Counted from the first letter of the stretch, positions 1 to 8,991 are shown. The stretch: DNA of 64,000 bases from Bacteroidaceae bacterium (GCA_017557635.1 JAFYYH010000003.1:1-64000); one strand, 5' to 3'. The notes: generated by a model from the sequence alone, not told the origin. Program-made: numbers and translations.

Positions 1-1
1 C

Positions 2-265
2 GAGAATGAGGCTACCGTAGCCGACGTAGTTGCAGAACTCAGCCAGGCCGACGCCCTTCAGTTCATCCCCATGTACCAGCAGATGCTCACCGAGATCGAG
101 GGTGTATGCCGCGCAGACATCAACGACTCTAAGAAGACCGCTAAGATCGAGGACATCAAGGAAGTTTACACCGACATGTTCAGCCAGATCCTGGTTACCG
201 AGCAGAACGAGGTTGCTATGAACAGCGTTTCAATGGAATATTTCAACAACCGCATCGCCAAGTAA
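2..265 (+). CDS. C-terminal end of an unrecognised protein (5' end outside window)
   Basis: An open frame enters from the left edge and stops at TAA 263-265, giving at least 87 residues. The visible part is acidic and probably helical (it contains ADVVAELSQADALQFIPMYQ and ends NNRIAK). I see no motif that names a family. The codon use resembles the core genes to its right. A hairpin terminator follows about 45 bp downstream, so this is the last gene of its transcription unit. I do not assign a function. Confidence 0.6.
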   Translation, partial: ENEATVADVVAELSQADALQFIPMYQQMLTEIEGVCRADINDSKKTAKIEDIKEVYTDMFSQILVTEQNEVAMNSVSMEYFNNRIAK

Positions 266-308
266 ACTGAGATATTTAAAAAAGGATTAAAGGTAAAAGG
301 TTAGTAAG

Positions 309-337
309 AGCCGGCGCCAACAGGTGCCGGTTTTTTT
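309..337 (+). terminator. Rho-independent terminator
   Basis: CCGGCGCC and GGTGCCGG pair across an AACA loop with one G-T pair, followed by a run of seven T. It ends the unit of the first gene. The T run directly abuts the promoter element of tcdA. Confidence 0.75.
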
Positions 338-345
338 GTACCTTC
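338..345 (+). promoter_or_regulatory. Bacteroidetes -7 element for tcdA
   Basis: TACCTTCG matches the TAnnTTTG consensus at seven of eight positions and lies five bases before the ATG at 351. The messenger would therefore have almost no leader. This supports the start at 351, since the in-frame ATG at 324 lies upstream of the promoter element. Confidence 0.45.
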
Positions 346-350
346 GCAGC

Positions 351-1106
351 ATGATTCAGCAAGACGCCATACTGGGACGCTCCAGACTCCTGTTAGGAGA
401 CGAGGCAATGCAAAGCCTTGCCGCCAAGCGCGTTATCCTGTTCGGCGTAGGCGGAGTCGGTTCCTGGTGCGCCGAGAGCCTGATCCGCTCCGGAATCATC
501 AACCTGACAATAGTAGACTCAGACCGCGTAAGCGTAACCAACATCAACCGCCAGCTCATGGCCACCACTCTGACCGTGGGTCAGGTTAAAGTCGATGCAC
601 TCAAGGAACGCCTTCTGAGCATAAACCCATCGGCCCAAATAACCACGATAGAGAAGGTATTTAATGAGGAATCGGCCGATACCTTTGACCTGGACAGTTA
701 CGATTACATTATCGACGCGATTGACTCGCTTAAGGACAAGGCGCTGCTCATTCTTCTGGCAACCAAAAGCAAGGCCAAGCTCTTCTCATCAATGGGAGCT
801 GCACTCAAGATTGACCCCACCCGCATCCGCGTAACGGAGTTCTGGAAGGTAAAGGGCGACCCGCTGGCCCGCATGCTGCGCAAACGCTTCAAGCAGAACG
901 ACCAGTACCCCAAACGCAAGTTCCAGTGTGTCTATTCCGATGAACTGCTGCAGAACAAAGGACCGCAGCCGCAGGAAAAAGAGGAGACTCTGAGCCAGAT
1001 CACCAAAGGCCAGACCAACGGCTCCCTGGCCCACATCACAGCCATATTCGGCTGCACACTTGCAGGCCTGGTACTACAGGATGCTGTAGAAAAGGCCGCC
1101 GAATAA
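351..1106 (+). CDS. tcdA: tRNA threonylcarbamoyladenosine dehydratase (TcdA/CsdL, ThiF-E1 family)
   Basis: The 251-residue product is an E1-like, ATP-dependent enzyme expected to cyclise t6A37 of tRNA to ct6A in the cytoplasm. The nucleotide-binding loop GVGGVGSWCAE sits near residue 35. It is followed by IVDSDRVSVTNINRQ, the Asp/Asn/Arg triad region typical of ThiF-fold adenylating enzymes, and by DYIIDAIDSLKDK. The length fits the YgdL/TcdA group (about 250-270). I start at ATG 351 because the first residues of the longer frame would precede the promoter. The gene converges with the chromate transporter gene downstream, and their 3' ends overlap by 33 bp. Family assignment is strong; the exact tRNA role is inferred from the family. 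Confidence 0.88.
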   Translation: MIQQDAILGRSRLLLGDEAMQSLAAKRVILFGVGGVGSWCAESLIRSGIINLTIVDSDRVSVTNINRQLMATTLTVGQVKVDALKERLLSINPSAQITTIEKVFNEESADTFDLDSYDYIIDAIDSLKDKALLILLATKSKAKLFSSMGAALKIDPTRIRVTEFWKVKGDPLARMLRKRFKQNDQYPKRKFQCVYSDELLQNKGPQPQEKEETLSQITKGQTNGSLAHITAIFGCTLAGLVLQDAVEKAAE

Positions 1107-1667
1107 GCCAGCCAAAAGAATTACTTTGATTGGGCCTACCTTCCAATAGTAGGTCGCTACGAATGCCAAGGCAAAGAGTCCGATGCTCACGTACAGTTGC
1201 AGATTATCGGCACTGAATGCGCCTAAGTTTTCTTCATTCAGCAGGAGCAGAACTGCTGCGGCAAGCATTCCTACAACGACCGGACGCAGCCATTTCAAAA
1301 CTGTCTGAACTGACTTGTGGTCCTTGTAGTGTATAAAGAAGGCGCTTATCAGGAGCATCAGGATGAATGACGGCAGCATTACTGAGAATGATGCCAGCAG
1401 GGATCCGCAGACAGCCTGCGTTCGCGACATTCCGGCATTCTCAATTGCCTTGAAGCCAACGTATGTCGCTGAGTTTATGCCTATCGGACCGGGGGTCATC
1501 TGGCTTACAGCTACGATATCAGTAAACTCGGAGTTCGATATCCACTCATGGTTCTCAACCACCTCATTCTGGATGAGCGAAAGCATTCCGTAGCCTCCGC
1601 CAAAGCCAAACAGACCTATCTTGAAGAAGGTCCAGAAGAGCTTGAGATATAACACCGCTGCGTTCAT
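1074..1667 (-). CDS. Chromate transporter, half-size CHR protein (second of a pair)
   Basis: The 197-residue membrane protein carries the CHR-family signature near its N-terminus: FKIGLFGFGGGYGMLSLIQ, then a Glu-Trp segment and the MTPGPIGINSATYVG motif. Several hydrophobic segments follow. Half-size CHR proteins normally work as heterodimers encoded by adjacent genes, and here the start codon overlaps the stop of the sister gene by four bases (ATGA), which implies translational coupling. The family exports chromate in some bacteria. In gut anaerobes the physiological substrate is uncertain, so chromate export should be read as a family label. Its 3' end overlaps that of tcdA on the other strand. 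Confidence 0.85.
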   Translation of the reverse strand: MNAAVLYLKLFWTFFKIGLFGFGGGYGMLSLIQNEVVENHEWISNSEFTDIVAVSQMTPGPIGINSATYVGFKAIENAGMSRTQAVCGSLLASFSVMLPSFILMLLISAFFIHYKDHKSVQTVLKWLRPVVVGMLAAAVLLLLNEENLGAFSADNLQLYVSIGLFALAFVATYYWKVGPIKVILLAGLFGGLFYSIL

Positions 1668-2200
1668 GCCTTCCTCAGTTTAAGGATGTAGTACAATATC
1701 GCACCAATAATGGTTGCGAATATGATCCACACAGGTGATACTCCAAGCCACCAGATTGCCAGCGCTGTAACAACCGGAACCCACCAGGTCCACTTGTTCA
1801 GCCCAGCTTTAGATGCCAGACGGATTGTCGGAGTAAGTATCAGCGCAATAACCGCCGGACGGATGCCCTTAAAGACGTTCTCCACCACCCTATTATCGCG
1901 GTAATTACCCAGGAACAGAGCAATTGCCAGAATGATGATAATGGACGGAAGCACAGCGCCCAAAGCGCAGAATATACTGCCTATGGACTTACGCATCCTA
2001 TAGCCGATGAATATGGATATGTTTACAGCAAAGACTCCCGGGGCAGACTGGGCAATAGCCAGCAAGTCCAGGAAGTCTTCACGTGAGATCCAACCCTTAC
2101 GCTCCACCACCTCACGCTCAATGAGCGGGATCATAGCGTATCCACCACCGATGGTGAACAGCCCGATCTTAAAGAAGGTGATGAAAAGGGTTAACAGCAT
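1664..2200 (-). CDS. Chromate transporter, half-size CHR protein (first of a pair)
   Basis: This 178-residue sister protein shows the same layout: FFKIGLFTIGGGYAMIPLIE, a basic/Trp segment, then AQSAPGVFAVNISIFIGYR, followed by several membrane segments. It is a diverged paralogue of the downstream protein, as expected for the two halves of a heterodimeric CHR transporter. The gene begins only five bases after the purL stop, so it is probably co-transcribed with purL and then the second half-transporter. No promoter element is visible between purL and this gene. Substrate is not deducible from sequence. Confidence 0.85.
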   Translation of the reverse strand: MLLTLFITFFKIGLFTIGGGYAMIPLIEREVVERKGWISREDFLDLLAIAQSAPGVFAVNISIFIGYRMRKSIGSIFCALGAVLPSIIIILAIALFLGNYRDNRVVENVFKGIRPAVIALILTPTIRLASKAGLNKWTWWVPVVTALAIWWLGVSPVWIIFATIIGAILYYILKLRKA

Positions 2201-2205
2201 GTTTC

Positions 2206-5200
2206 TTATTTCTGAGCCTCAACCCACTTGCGGGCATTCACGAATGCCTCAATCCACGGGGTGATCTCATCATCCAGGCGCTCAGCGGGATAGTATCCGC
2301 ACTGCCACGGGAATATGGCGCGCTCGGGATGCGGCATCATGGCGACGTGACGGCCATCGGCACTTGCTATACCAGCCACATTGTAATCAGATCCGTTAGG
2401 ATTAGCGGGATAATCAGCGTATGTATACTTAGCAATTACATTGTACTTATCCTCAGAGTAAGGCAGTGAGAACTTACCCTCACCGTGAGCCACCCAGACG
2501 CCCAGACGGCTTCCGCCCAGAGTCTTGAACATTACGCTCTCGTTCTTGGGAATGGTCAGACCCAGATAAGATGACTCAAACTTGTGCGAGTCATTGTGCA
2601 GCATGTGTGCCTGCTTCTCATAGTCAGGATTGATAAGTCCAAGCTCAATCATCAGCTGGCAGCCGTTGCAGATACCCAGTGACAGGGTGTCCTTACGTGC
2701 GTAGAAGCGGTCCAGTGTCTCCTTGGCCTTGGGGTTGAACAGGAACGCGCCGGCCCAACCCTTGGCAGAACCCAGAACGTCCGAGTTGGAGAATCCGCCG
2801 CAGAACACAATCATATTGATGTCATCCAGAGTCTCGCGGCCGCTTACCAGGTCAGTCATGGTAACGTCCTTGACATCGAATCCGGCCAGCCACAGTGTGT
2901 AAGCCATCTCACGCTCACCGTTGGTACCCTTCTCACGGATGATTGCAGCCTTGATGCCGCTGGGTGTGCGGCGGTCAGGATCCAGACCGAACTGGCTCAG
3001 CTTGCCTGTAAAGTTGTAGGCAATCTTGATATCCATGGGCACCTTAGCGTAGTTCTTGTAACGCTTATCGGCGCAACCGTTGAATGACTGCTTTCTATCC
3101 AGCAGGTATGATGTCTTGTACCAGAGGTCACGCATCTTGTCTATGTCGATGGTGATGTCCTTCTTGCCGCGACGGATATACAGCGTGCGTGCATCGGCCG
3201 GACGACCTATTACTGCGTAGCCCACGCCAGCCTCGTCAAGATAAGAGTTCACTGCATCCAGCTTCTTGCTCTCAACCTGCAGCACAACGCCCGGGTTCTC
3301 AGCGAACAGCATGCTTGTCAGGTCCTTGCCTACCAGCTTGTCAAGGCTGATCTCCAGACCGCCCTGGGGATTGGCAAAGCACATCTCAAGCAGTGTTACT
3401 ACCAGACCGCCGGCAGAGATATCGTGACCGGCCAGAATCATGCGCTTGTCAATGAGTTTCTGAACAGCGTTGAATGCATCGGCAAAATACTCGGCGTTCT
3501 TTACTGTGGGAACGTCACTGCCAATGCGGTCAAGTGACTGAGCCAGAGCAGAACCGCCCAGACGCTGCTCGTCAAAGCTGAAGTCGATATGAATCAGCAC
3601 GCTGTCCTTGCGGTCTGCAAGCACAGGTGATACAACCTTACGGATGTCCGATACCTCACCACCAGAAGAAACGATTACGGTACCCGGGCTGATAACCTTG
3701 CTGCCATCGGGATACTTCTGAGTCATTGAAAGTGAGTCCTTACCGGTAGGAACGTTAATTCCAAGCTCAAGGCAGAAGTCTGACAGAGCCTTGACACCGC
3801 TGTACAGACGAGCATCCTCACCCTTCTGAGCGCGGCAGGGCCACATCCAGTTAGCGGAGAGTGATACGGTCTTGAGTCCCTGAGTCAGAGGAGCAAATAC
3901 GATATTGGTCAGTGACTCGGCAACTGACAGGACTGAGCCTGCAGCGGGATCAGCCAAACCGGCCTGCGGAGCATGACCGATGGCAGTTGCGATACCCTTC
4001 TTGCCGCGATAGTCAAGAGCAACGACACCGCAGTCAGAGAGCGGCAACTGCAGCTTACCCTGGCACTGCTGACGAGCGATCTTACCTGTTACAGAGCGGT
4101 CAACCTTGTTGGTGAGCCAATCCTTACATGCAACAGCCTCAAGCTGCAGCACATTACCCAGGTACTCCTCAATCTTATCATCACTGTATGTAACGTTCTC
4201 ATACTTGCGCTCAACGGTTTCATCAACCATATAGGTCTTGGGGGATGAACCGAACATCTGGCTTACTGCCAGGTCAAACGGACGTACGCCATCAGCCTGC
4301 TCAAAGGCAAAGCGGGCATCGCCGGTGGTCTCACCAACCACATACATCGGGGCGCGCTCACGCTCGGCAATCTTACGTACGTGCTCAATATGCTTCTCAT
4401 CAATGAGCAGACCCATACGCTCCTGTGACTCGTTTGCGATAATCTCCTTTGATGACAGAGTCTTGTCACCAACAGGCAGCTTGCTCATATCGATCAGGCC
4501 GCCGCACTCCTCAACCAGCTCAGAGAGGCAGTTAACGTGACCGGCCGATCCGTGATCGTGAATGGAAACAATGGGGTTGGTATCCTCCTCGCAGAGGGCG
4601 CGTGTAACGTTGTAAGCACGCTTCTGCATCTCAGCATTGGCACGCTGTACGGCGTTCAGCTCAATACCCGAAGAATAACGTCCGGTCTCAACCGATGAAA
4701 CAGAACCGCCGCCAAGACCGATGCGGTAGTTGTCACCACCCAGCACCACGATCTTGTTGCCCTTCTTGGGAGTTCCCTTTATGCAGTCACGCTTGGTGCC
4801 GTAGCCTACGCCGCCGGCCAGCATGATTACCTTGTCATAACCGTACTGCTCGCCGTTCTCCTGATGCTCGAAAGTAAGCAGAGAACCGCAGATAAGCGGC
4901 TGTCCGAACTTATTACCAAAGTCCGATGCACCATTAGACGCCTTGATCAGGATCTGCTCAGGAGTCTGATAGAGCCACTGACGCTCCTTCATAGGCTTCT
5001 CCCATGAGCGGCTCTCATCATTGCGGGGATAAGAGGTCATGTATACAGCAGTACCTGCAATAGGCCATGAACCTGTACCGCCACCCATACGGTCGCGGAT
5101 CTCACCGCCGGTACCGGTTGATGCTCCGTTGAACGGCTCAACTGTGGTGGGGAAGTTATGTGTTTCGGCCTTAAGAGATATTACGGTCTCGATATTCTTG

Positions 5201-5904
5201 ATTATGAACCAATCTGAAGTAGAGTGATCGGCCGGAGCAAACTGCTCAACAACCGGACCCTGTGCAAATGCAACGTTGTCCTTATATGCTGAAAGGATGC
5301 GGTTGGGGTTCTCCTGAGTAGTCTTCTTGATCAAACTAAACAGTGATGACTCCATCTCCTTTCCATCAATGATGAACTTTCCGCCGAATATCTTGTGACG
5401 GCAGTGCTCAGAGTTGATCTGTGCAAAGCCGAACACCTCGCTGTCAGTCAGCTTGCGGCCAAGCTCACCCTCAACCTTGTGAAGATAATCAATCTCCTCC
5501 TTTGAAAGTGCCAGGCCCTCCTGCTCGTTGTATGACTCCAGGTCCTCAATAAACAGAATAGGCTGAGGCTTGATATCGACAGTAAAGATATTCTGGTCAA
5601 GACCCTTATACAGGCGCTGCAACATGGGGTCATATTCTGCATCGGCATTAGCCACAGGGAAATACTCCTCAATACGGCTGATACCCTTAAGGCCCATGTT
5701 CTGGGTAATCTCAACGGCATTAGTACTCCAAGGGGTAATCATTTCGCGGCGCGGACCTACAAAGAAACCTTCCAGTGATTCCTGGTCCAGAGCAGTGGCC
5801 TCACCATAAAGCCAGCTCAGCTTCTTAACATCCTCAGCCTGCAGTTTTGAAACAGTCTCAGTGGCAACAATCGTGCCTGACGGGTTCTTGAAAAAGATAA
5901 TCAT
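2206..5904 (-). CDS. purL: Phosphoribosylformylglycinamidine synthase, single-chain
   Basis: The 1232-residue enzyme makes FGAM from FGAR, glutamine and ATP, the fourth step of purine synthesis. Order of parts: an N-terminal PurS-like region; FGAM synthetase halves with SEHCRHKIF, KAETHNFPTTVEPFNGASTG and GIEL; a second AIRS-like half containing GKDSLSMTQKYP and AGHDISAGG; and a C-terminal class I glutamine amidotransferase with the nucleophile Cys in LGICNGCQL and the HPE triad end (MMPHPERA). This is the large one-chain form used by Bacteroidetes and Proteobacteria, not the split PurSLQ. A promoter element (TACCTTTG) lies 24 bases upstream. The chromate transporter pair follows closely. Confidence 0.97.
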   Translation of the reverse strand: MIIFFKNPSGTIVATETVSKLQAEDVKKLSWLYGEATALDQESLEGFFVGPRREMITPWSTNAVEITQNMGLKGISRIEEYFPVANADAEYDPMLQRLYKGLDQNIFTVDIKPQPILFIEDLESYNEQEGLALSKEEIDYLHKVEGELGRKLTDSEVFGFAQINSEHCRHKIFGGKFIIDGKEMESSLFSLIKKTTQENPNRILSAYKDNVAFAQGPVVEQFAPADHSTSDWFIIKNIETVISLKAETHNFPTTVEPFNGASTGTGGEIRDRMGGGTGSWPIAGTAVYMTSYPRNDESRSWEKPMKERQWLYQTPEQILIKASNGASDFGNKFGQPLICGSLLTFEHQENGEQYGYDKVIMLAGGVGYGTKRDCIKGTPKKGNKIVVLGGDNYRIGLGGGSVSSVETGRYSSGIELNAVQRANAEMQKRAYNVTRALCEEDTNPIVSIHDHGSAGHVNCLSELVEECGGLIDMSKLPVGDKTLSSKEIIANESQERMGLLIDEKHIEHVRKIAERERAPMYVVGETTGDARFAFEQADGVRPFDLAVSQMFGSSPKTYMVDETVERKYENVTYSDDKIEEYLGNVLQLEAVACKDWLTNKVDRSVTGKIARQQCQGKLQLPLSDCGVVALDYRGKKGIATAIGHAPQAGLADPAAGSVLSVAESLTNIVFAPLTQGLKTVSLSANWMWPCRAQKGEDARLYSGVKALSDFCLELGINVPTGKDSLSMTQKYPDGSKVISPGTVIVSSGGEVSDIRKVVSPVLADRKDSVLIHIDFSFDEQRLGGSALAQSLDRIGSDVPTVKNAEYFADAFNAVQKLIDKRMILAGHDISAGGLVVTLLEMCFANPQGGLEISLDKLVGKDLTSMLFAENPGVVLQVESKKLDAVNSYLDEAGVGYAVIGRPADARTLYIRRGKKDITIDIDKMRDLWYKTSYLLDRKQSFNGCADKRYKNYAKVPMDIKIAYNFTGKLSQFGLDPDRRTPSGIKAAIIREKGTNGEREMAYTLWLAGFDVKDVTMTDLVSGRETLDDINMIVFCGGFSNSDVLGSAKGWAGAFLFNPKAKETLDRFYARKDTLSLGICNGCQLMIELGLINPDYEKQAHMLHNDSHKFESSYLGLTIPKNESVMFKTLGGSRLGVWVAHGEGKFSLPYSEDKYNVIAKYTYADYPANPNGSDYNVAGIASADGRHVAMMPHPERAIFPWQCGYYPAERLDDEITPWIEAFVNARKWVEAQK

Positions 5905-5927
5905 TTCAGTTACAAAATTTTGATGTG

Positions 5928-5935
5928 CAAAGGTA
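5928..5935 (-). promoter_or_regulatory. purL -7 promoter element
   Basis: On the minus strand the sequence reads TACCTTTG, a full match to TAnnTTTG, 23 bases before the purL start. I do not see a convincing -33 TTTG. No purine riboswitch-like structure is apparent in the short leader. Confidence 0.6.
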
Positions 5936-6014
5936 CTACTTTCTACCCGTATAAACTCCTTCCACCTCTTCTATTTATCAACATATAACATTTCACACCT
6001 TCAAATGAAAACAA

Positions 6015-6022
6015 TATCTTTG
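6015..6022 (+). promoter_or_regulatory. -7 promoter element of the ORF6N gene
   Basis: TATCTTTG matches TAnnTTTG, 25 bases before the ATG at 6048. It is divergent from the purL promoter. Confidence 0.5.
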
Positions 6023-6047
6023 TACCGAATGAAAAACAGTTGTTTGC

Positions 6048-6335
6048 ATGAATAATAATACTATTATGGTAGTCCAAAATCTTATCTATGAGATTCGTGG
6101 CAAGAGAGTGATGCTGGATTTTGATCTGGCTAAATTGTATCAAATTGAAACCAAAGTTTTGAAACAAGCTGTTAGACGAAACATTGAAAGATTTCCGTCT
6201 GATTTTATGTTTACGCTCTCCGATTCTGAGTATAACTCATTGATACTCAATATAAGGTCACAATTTGTGACCTTAAAAGAAGAACAACCCGCGTCCGCCC
6301 ATCGGCTTCAAATAATAAGCGATCACAAATTGTGA
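6048..6335 (+). pseudogene. ORF6N-domain DNA-binding protein, truncated
   Basis: The 95-residue frame starts with a well-preserved ORF6N domain: VVQNLIYEIRGKRVMLDFDL, AKLYQIETKVLKQAVRRNIE and RFPSDFMF. These are the hallmarks of the phage- and plasmid-associated KilA-N/ORF6N family common in Bacteroidetes. Family members normally continue after the SQFV segment with a Trp/Gly-rich stretch and AFTEQG. Here the frame leaves the family right after RSQFVTL, runs through unrelated residues and stops. The break coincides with a 23-bp palindrome. I therefore call it a remnant, although expression of a short domain cannot be excluded because the promoter is intact. Confidence 0.7.
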
Positions 6336-6337
6336 CC
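6253..6337. repeat. Two related palindromes at the break of the ORF6N gene
   Basis: At 6253-6275 a palindrome has 11-base perfect arms (TAAGGTCACAA and its complement) around one central base. At 6321-6337 a second copy (TCACAA-A-TTGTGA core) is recognisable as the same motif and contains the stop codon. The first encodes SQFVT in the domain; the second lies in the unrelated tail. They may be the footprint of a palindrome-mediated rearrangement. Confidence 0.5.
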
Positions 6338-6374
6338 ACATCCACTGTACCTACTTATAAAACGGATTGCACTA

Positions 6375-7010
6375 TTATTCTATTACGACAGTAACATCTT
6401 CTTCAACGGGATCTGCTTCATCATAATCAATCCACTCGACAGGTTTTTTGAAGTCTTCCAGTCTGAAATTAACCGGAATTCTGTATTGTACCCGAACGGT
6501 TACACCACGTTGTCTACCTGGTGTCCATTTGGGCATTGCTTTAACGACCCTCAACGCCTCGGCATCAAGCAGCTCATGAGCGTATCTTACGACCTCAACA
6601 TTGCTTAAGCTACCATCCCTTTCAACTACAAAGGAGACAATTACACGACCTTGAATACTATCCTTGCGACACGCTTCAGGATATCTTACATTTTTACTCA
6701 GATAATCCAATAAAGAATCCGACCCACCTGGAAACATCGGCATATACTCTGACACGATAAAGATTTCATTTGTATCAATAGGTTCAATAATATAGATACC
6801 CTCTTCATCATCTACGATATCGCCGTTGGGCGCATAATAGATTCTGTTAGAGTTTTTTTCTTGGTAAGATTCATCAACTGCAGCTATGGTTGTACTTTGA
6901 TTCAAATTGTCTGAGCCTGCCACTACCCTGTTGCGGCAAGATGACATCAGCATTATAAAGAATAAACTGATTGCTATGTAGCACCAAGCTATATTGATTC
7001 TTTTTTTCAT
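6375..7010 (-). CDS. Lipoprotein with C-terminal TonB domain
   Basis: I start at ATG 7010, giving 211 residues that begin with a basic and hydrophobic signal ending in the lipobox LMSSC. A low-complexity linker leads to a TonB_C domain: PMFPGGSDSLLDYLSKNVRYP, then GRVIVSFVVERDGSLSNVEV, then AEALRVVKAMPKWTPGRQRG and a VRVQYRIPVNF end. This arrangement (PMFPGG...YP...VERDG...W.PG) is the common Bacteroidetes TonB-like domain, also found fused to BlaR1-type sensors. Real TonB proteins have an inner-membrane helix. Here a lipid anchor replaces it, so energy transduction is doubtful and an envelope binding role is as likely. It is divergent from the AbiE pair. Confidence 0.75.
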   Translation of the reverse strand: MKKRINIAWCYIAISLFFIMLMSSCRNRVVAGSDNLNQSTTIAAVDESYQEKNSNRIYYAPNGDIVDDEEGIYIIEPIDTNEIFIVSEYMPMFPGGSDSLLDYLSKNVRYPEACRKDSIQGRVIVSFVVERDGSLSNVEVVRYAHELLDAEALRVVKAMPKWTPGRQRGVTVRVQYRIPVNFRLEDFKKPVEWIDYDEADPVEEDVTVVIE

Positions 7011-7125
7011 AACGTCTTGTTTTCTTTCAGAACGGCAAGATACGTTATTTACGTCTTGATTCAAAAAAAGAAATGATAAACCTAATACTTTTGTCAAAAT
7101 ACAACATACTTTGACAATAATGATG

Positions 7126-7133
7126 TATTTTTG
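7126..7133 (+). promoter_or_regulatory. -7 promoter element of the AbiE pair
   Basis: TATTTTTG precedes the ATG at 7150 by 16 bases. Just upstream lie two related motifs, TTTTGTCAAAA (7088-7098) and CTTTGACAA. These are possible binding sites for the AbiEi-type repressor, which in known AbiE systems binds inverted repeats in its own promoter. Confidence 0.5.
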
Positions 7134-7149
7134 CACCAACAAATAGCAT

Positions 7150-7941
7150 ATGACATCAACCCAAGCCATATTGAATTACGCGACATTGCATGATGGATCT
7201 TTCAAGTTGAAAGACCTGAAGCGTGACGTTATCGGCAATCATGCGGATCTGAATGAAAGAGCTCTTGATTTGCAGATAGCACGCTTATTGTCTTCCGGCG
7301 TAATTATTCGTACAGGTCGTGGCGAGTACAGGTTGACCCAGAACTATTTGAATGATTTTGTTTATCGGCCATCGGACCAGGAAAAGGAGATATATGAGAG
7401 GTTGAAGCGACAATTCCCTTTCCTTGAATTGTGCATATGGAGTCCTAAGGTACTGGCATCATATATGTTACATGTTCCAAACATTGGCTATACTTTTGTG
7501 GATGTTGAGAAAGTTGGAATGGAATCCGTCTTTCACGCATTGCAGGCTATGGATTTGAAACGCCATATCCTCTTGGCTCCTTCACAAAAAGAATGTGAGC
7601 GTTATCTTATAGGGACCGATGCCATCGTAGTGCGCCAACTGATTGGGCAATCACCTTTGACCGTAGTTGAAGGCTGCAATGTTCCGCGCATTGAAAAAAT
7701 ACTTGTCGATACCATCTCTGATAATGAACTGATGTTTGCAAGCGGTTCAGAATTATTCAATATCTTTGAAAACGCGCTTGAGAGACACAATGTCAACATG
7801 AAAAAGATGTTGAGATATGCCTCGCGCCGCAACCGTGAAGAAAAAGTGAAAAACATTATTCAAACTGTATACTATGATAAATCCACAGAGCAGATCCATA
7901 GAATGGATAAAACAAGCAGCCCGGGAAATGGGCATTCATGA
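7150..7941 (+). CDS. AbiEi-like antitoxin of a type IV toxin-antitoxin pair (DUF6577-like)
   Basis: The 263-residue protein opens with a winged-helix-like segment (residues 1-70: FKLKDLKRDVIGNHADLNER, IARLLSSGVIIRTGRGEYRL), matching the N-terminal HTH of AbiEi regulators. A middle domain (LELCIWSPKVLASYMLHVPN, FVDVEKVGMESVFHAL) resembles the AbiEi antitoxin domain with its VE.. and Y..G..A pattern. Its 3' end overlaps the next gene by 68 bp in another frame, a tight coupling usual for AbiE pairs. In the family it represses its own promoter and neutralises the nucleotidyltransferase. Identification rests on domain layout plus the unmistakable partner. Confidence 0.75.
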   Translation: MTSTQAILNYATLHDGSFKLKDLKRDVIGNHADLNERALDLQIARLLSSGVIIRTGRGEYRLTQNYLNDFVYRPSDQEKEIYERLKRQFPFLELCIWSPKVLASYMLHVPNIGYTFVDVEKVGMESVFHALQAMDLKRHILLAPSQKECERYLIGTDAIVVRQLIGQSPLTVVEGCNVPRIEKILVDTISDNELMFASGSELFNIFENALERHNVNMKKMLRYASRRNREEKVKNIIQTVYYDKSTEQIHRMDKTSSPGNGHS

Positions 7942-8941
7942 CATCTCACTTGCTGAAAAAACAATTCGAGCATTTTCATTACTTGAAGCATTATCACGTT
8001 CCGGATGCCCGTTCATTTTTAAGGGCGGCAGCTCGCTAATGCTTCATCTTAAAACCAGCAAGCGTTTATCTATAGACATAGACATTATTTGTCCGCCTGG
8101 AACTCAAATAGAGAAATACCTTAATCTTTACGCACAACAATATGGTTTTGGAAAAGTTGAACTTGTGGAACGTGTTTCACGTATCAATGCCCCAAAACAA
8201 CACGCCAAGTTTTACTATGAGGTGAGTTATCCCGGAAATGGTGGTCAAGACAAGATACTGCTGGATGTACTCTTTGAAGAGACGCACTATTCCAAAATAG
8301 TATCACTACCAATTGATAGTCCAGTGCTTATCACAAATCAACCCTCAGTAATGGTAAAACTGCCAAGCCATGAGGACCTGTTAGGCGATAAATTGACTGC
8401 TTTTGCTCCGCATACCACTGGTATTCCTTTCTTTAAAGGTGAGAAAAAGTGCAGTATGGAAATCATAAAACAGCTCTTTGATATTGCCACCCTTTTTGAC
8501 ATCACCTATGACCTATCCATTACAAGAACCACTTTCCTGAAGTTTGCCACAGTTGAATTAGAGTATCGCCACATGCAGTCCGATGATGTCCGGCAAGTTC
8601 TTGATGACATTTATCAGACTGCGCTCTGCATATGTATGAGAGGTTGGGATAAACCCGATGAGTTCAAGTTATTGCAAGAAGGCATAACTAGAATAAGGAG
8701 TTTTATACACAGCGAGAAGTATTCACTTGACTCAGCAATAGTGAATGCGAGCAAAGCTGCATATCTGAGCAAACTAATTGAAAAAGGAAAAAATGATATC
8801 CATCATTTTAATTCCGAAAAGGTCAATGAGTTAACTGACATGAAACTTGAGATGCCTATTCCCACAAAACTCAACAAATTGAAGAAAACACATCCGGAAG
8901 CTTTCTTTTACTGGTGTGAGATACAAAGGATGTGCAATTAG
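7874..8941 (+). CDS. AbiEii/AbiGii-type nucleotidyltransferase toxin
   Basis: The 355-residue protein has the DNA-polymerase-beta-like nucleotidyltransferase core of AbiEii toxins: FIFKGGSSLM at about residues 48-56, followed by KRLSIDIDII with the metal-binding Asp68 and Asp70. A further acidic strand (QDKILLDVLFE) and the family block HEDLLGDKLTAFAP near residue 160 follow. Known members transfer nucleotides to tRNA acceptor ends and block growth; some give phage abortive infection. All catalytic features are present, so the toxin is probably active. Its TAG stop lies inside a dispersed repeat element. Confidence 0.88.
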   Translation: MINPQSRSIEWIKQAAREMGIHDISLAEKTIRAFSLLEALSRSGCPFIFKGGSSLMLHLKTSKRLSIDIDIICPPGTQIEKYLNLYAQQYGFGKVELVERVSRINAPKQHAKFYYEVSYPGNGGQDKILLDVLFEETHYSKIVSLPIDSPVLITNQPSVMVKLPSHEDLLGDKLTAFAPHTTGIPFFKGEKKCSMEIIKQLFDIATLFDITYDLSITRTTFLKFATVELEYRHMQSDDVRQVLDDIYQTALCICMRGWDKPDEFKLLQEGITRIRSFIHSEKYSLDSAIVNASKAAYLSKLIEKGKNDIHHFNSEKVNELTDMKLEMPIPTKLNKLKKTHPEAFFYWCEIQRMCN

Positions 8942-8961
8942 GGACGGTTCTTTTTTGCGCA
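8931..8961 (+). repeat. Stop-codon-overlapping hairpin repeat, copy 1
   Basis: A 31-bp element has arms TGTGCAA/TTGCGCA around the core GGGACGGTTCT. The AbiEii stop TAG (8939-8941) is formed by the element. See the repeat-family finding. Confidence 0.7.
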
Positions 8962-8991
8962 TCGAACAAAACAGAAGCGTCTCTTATTGTT

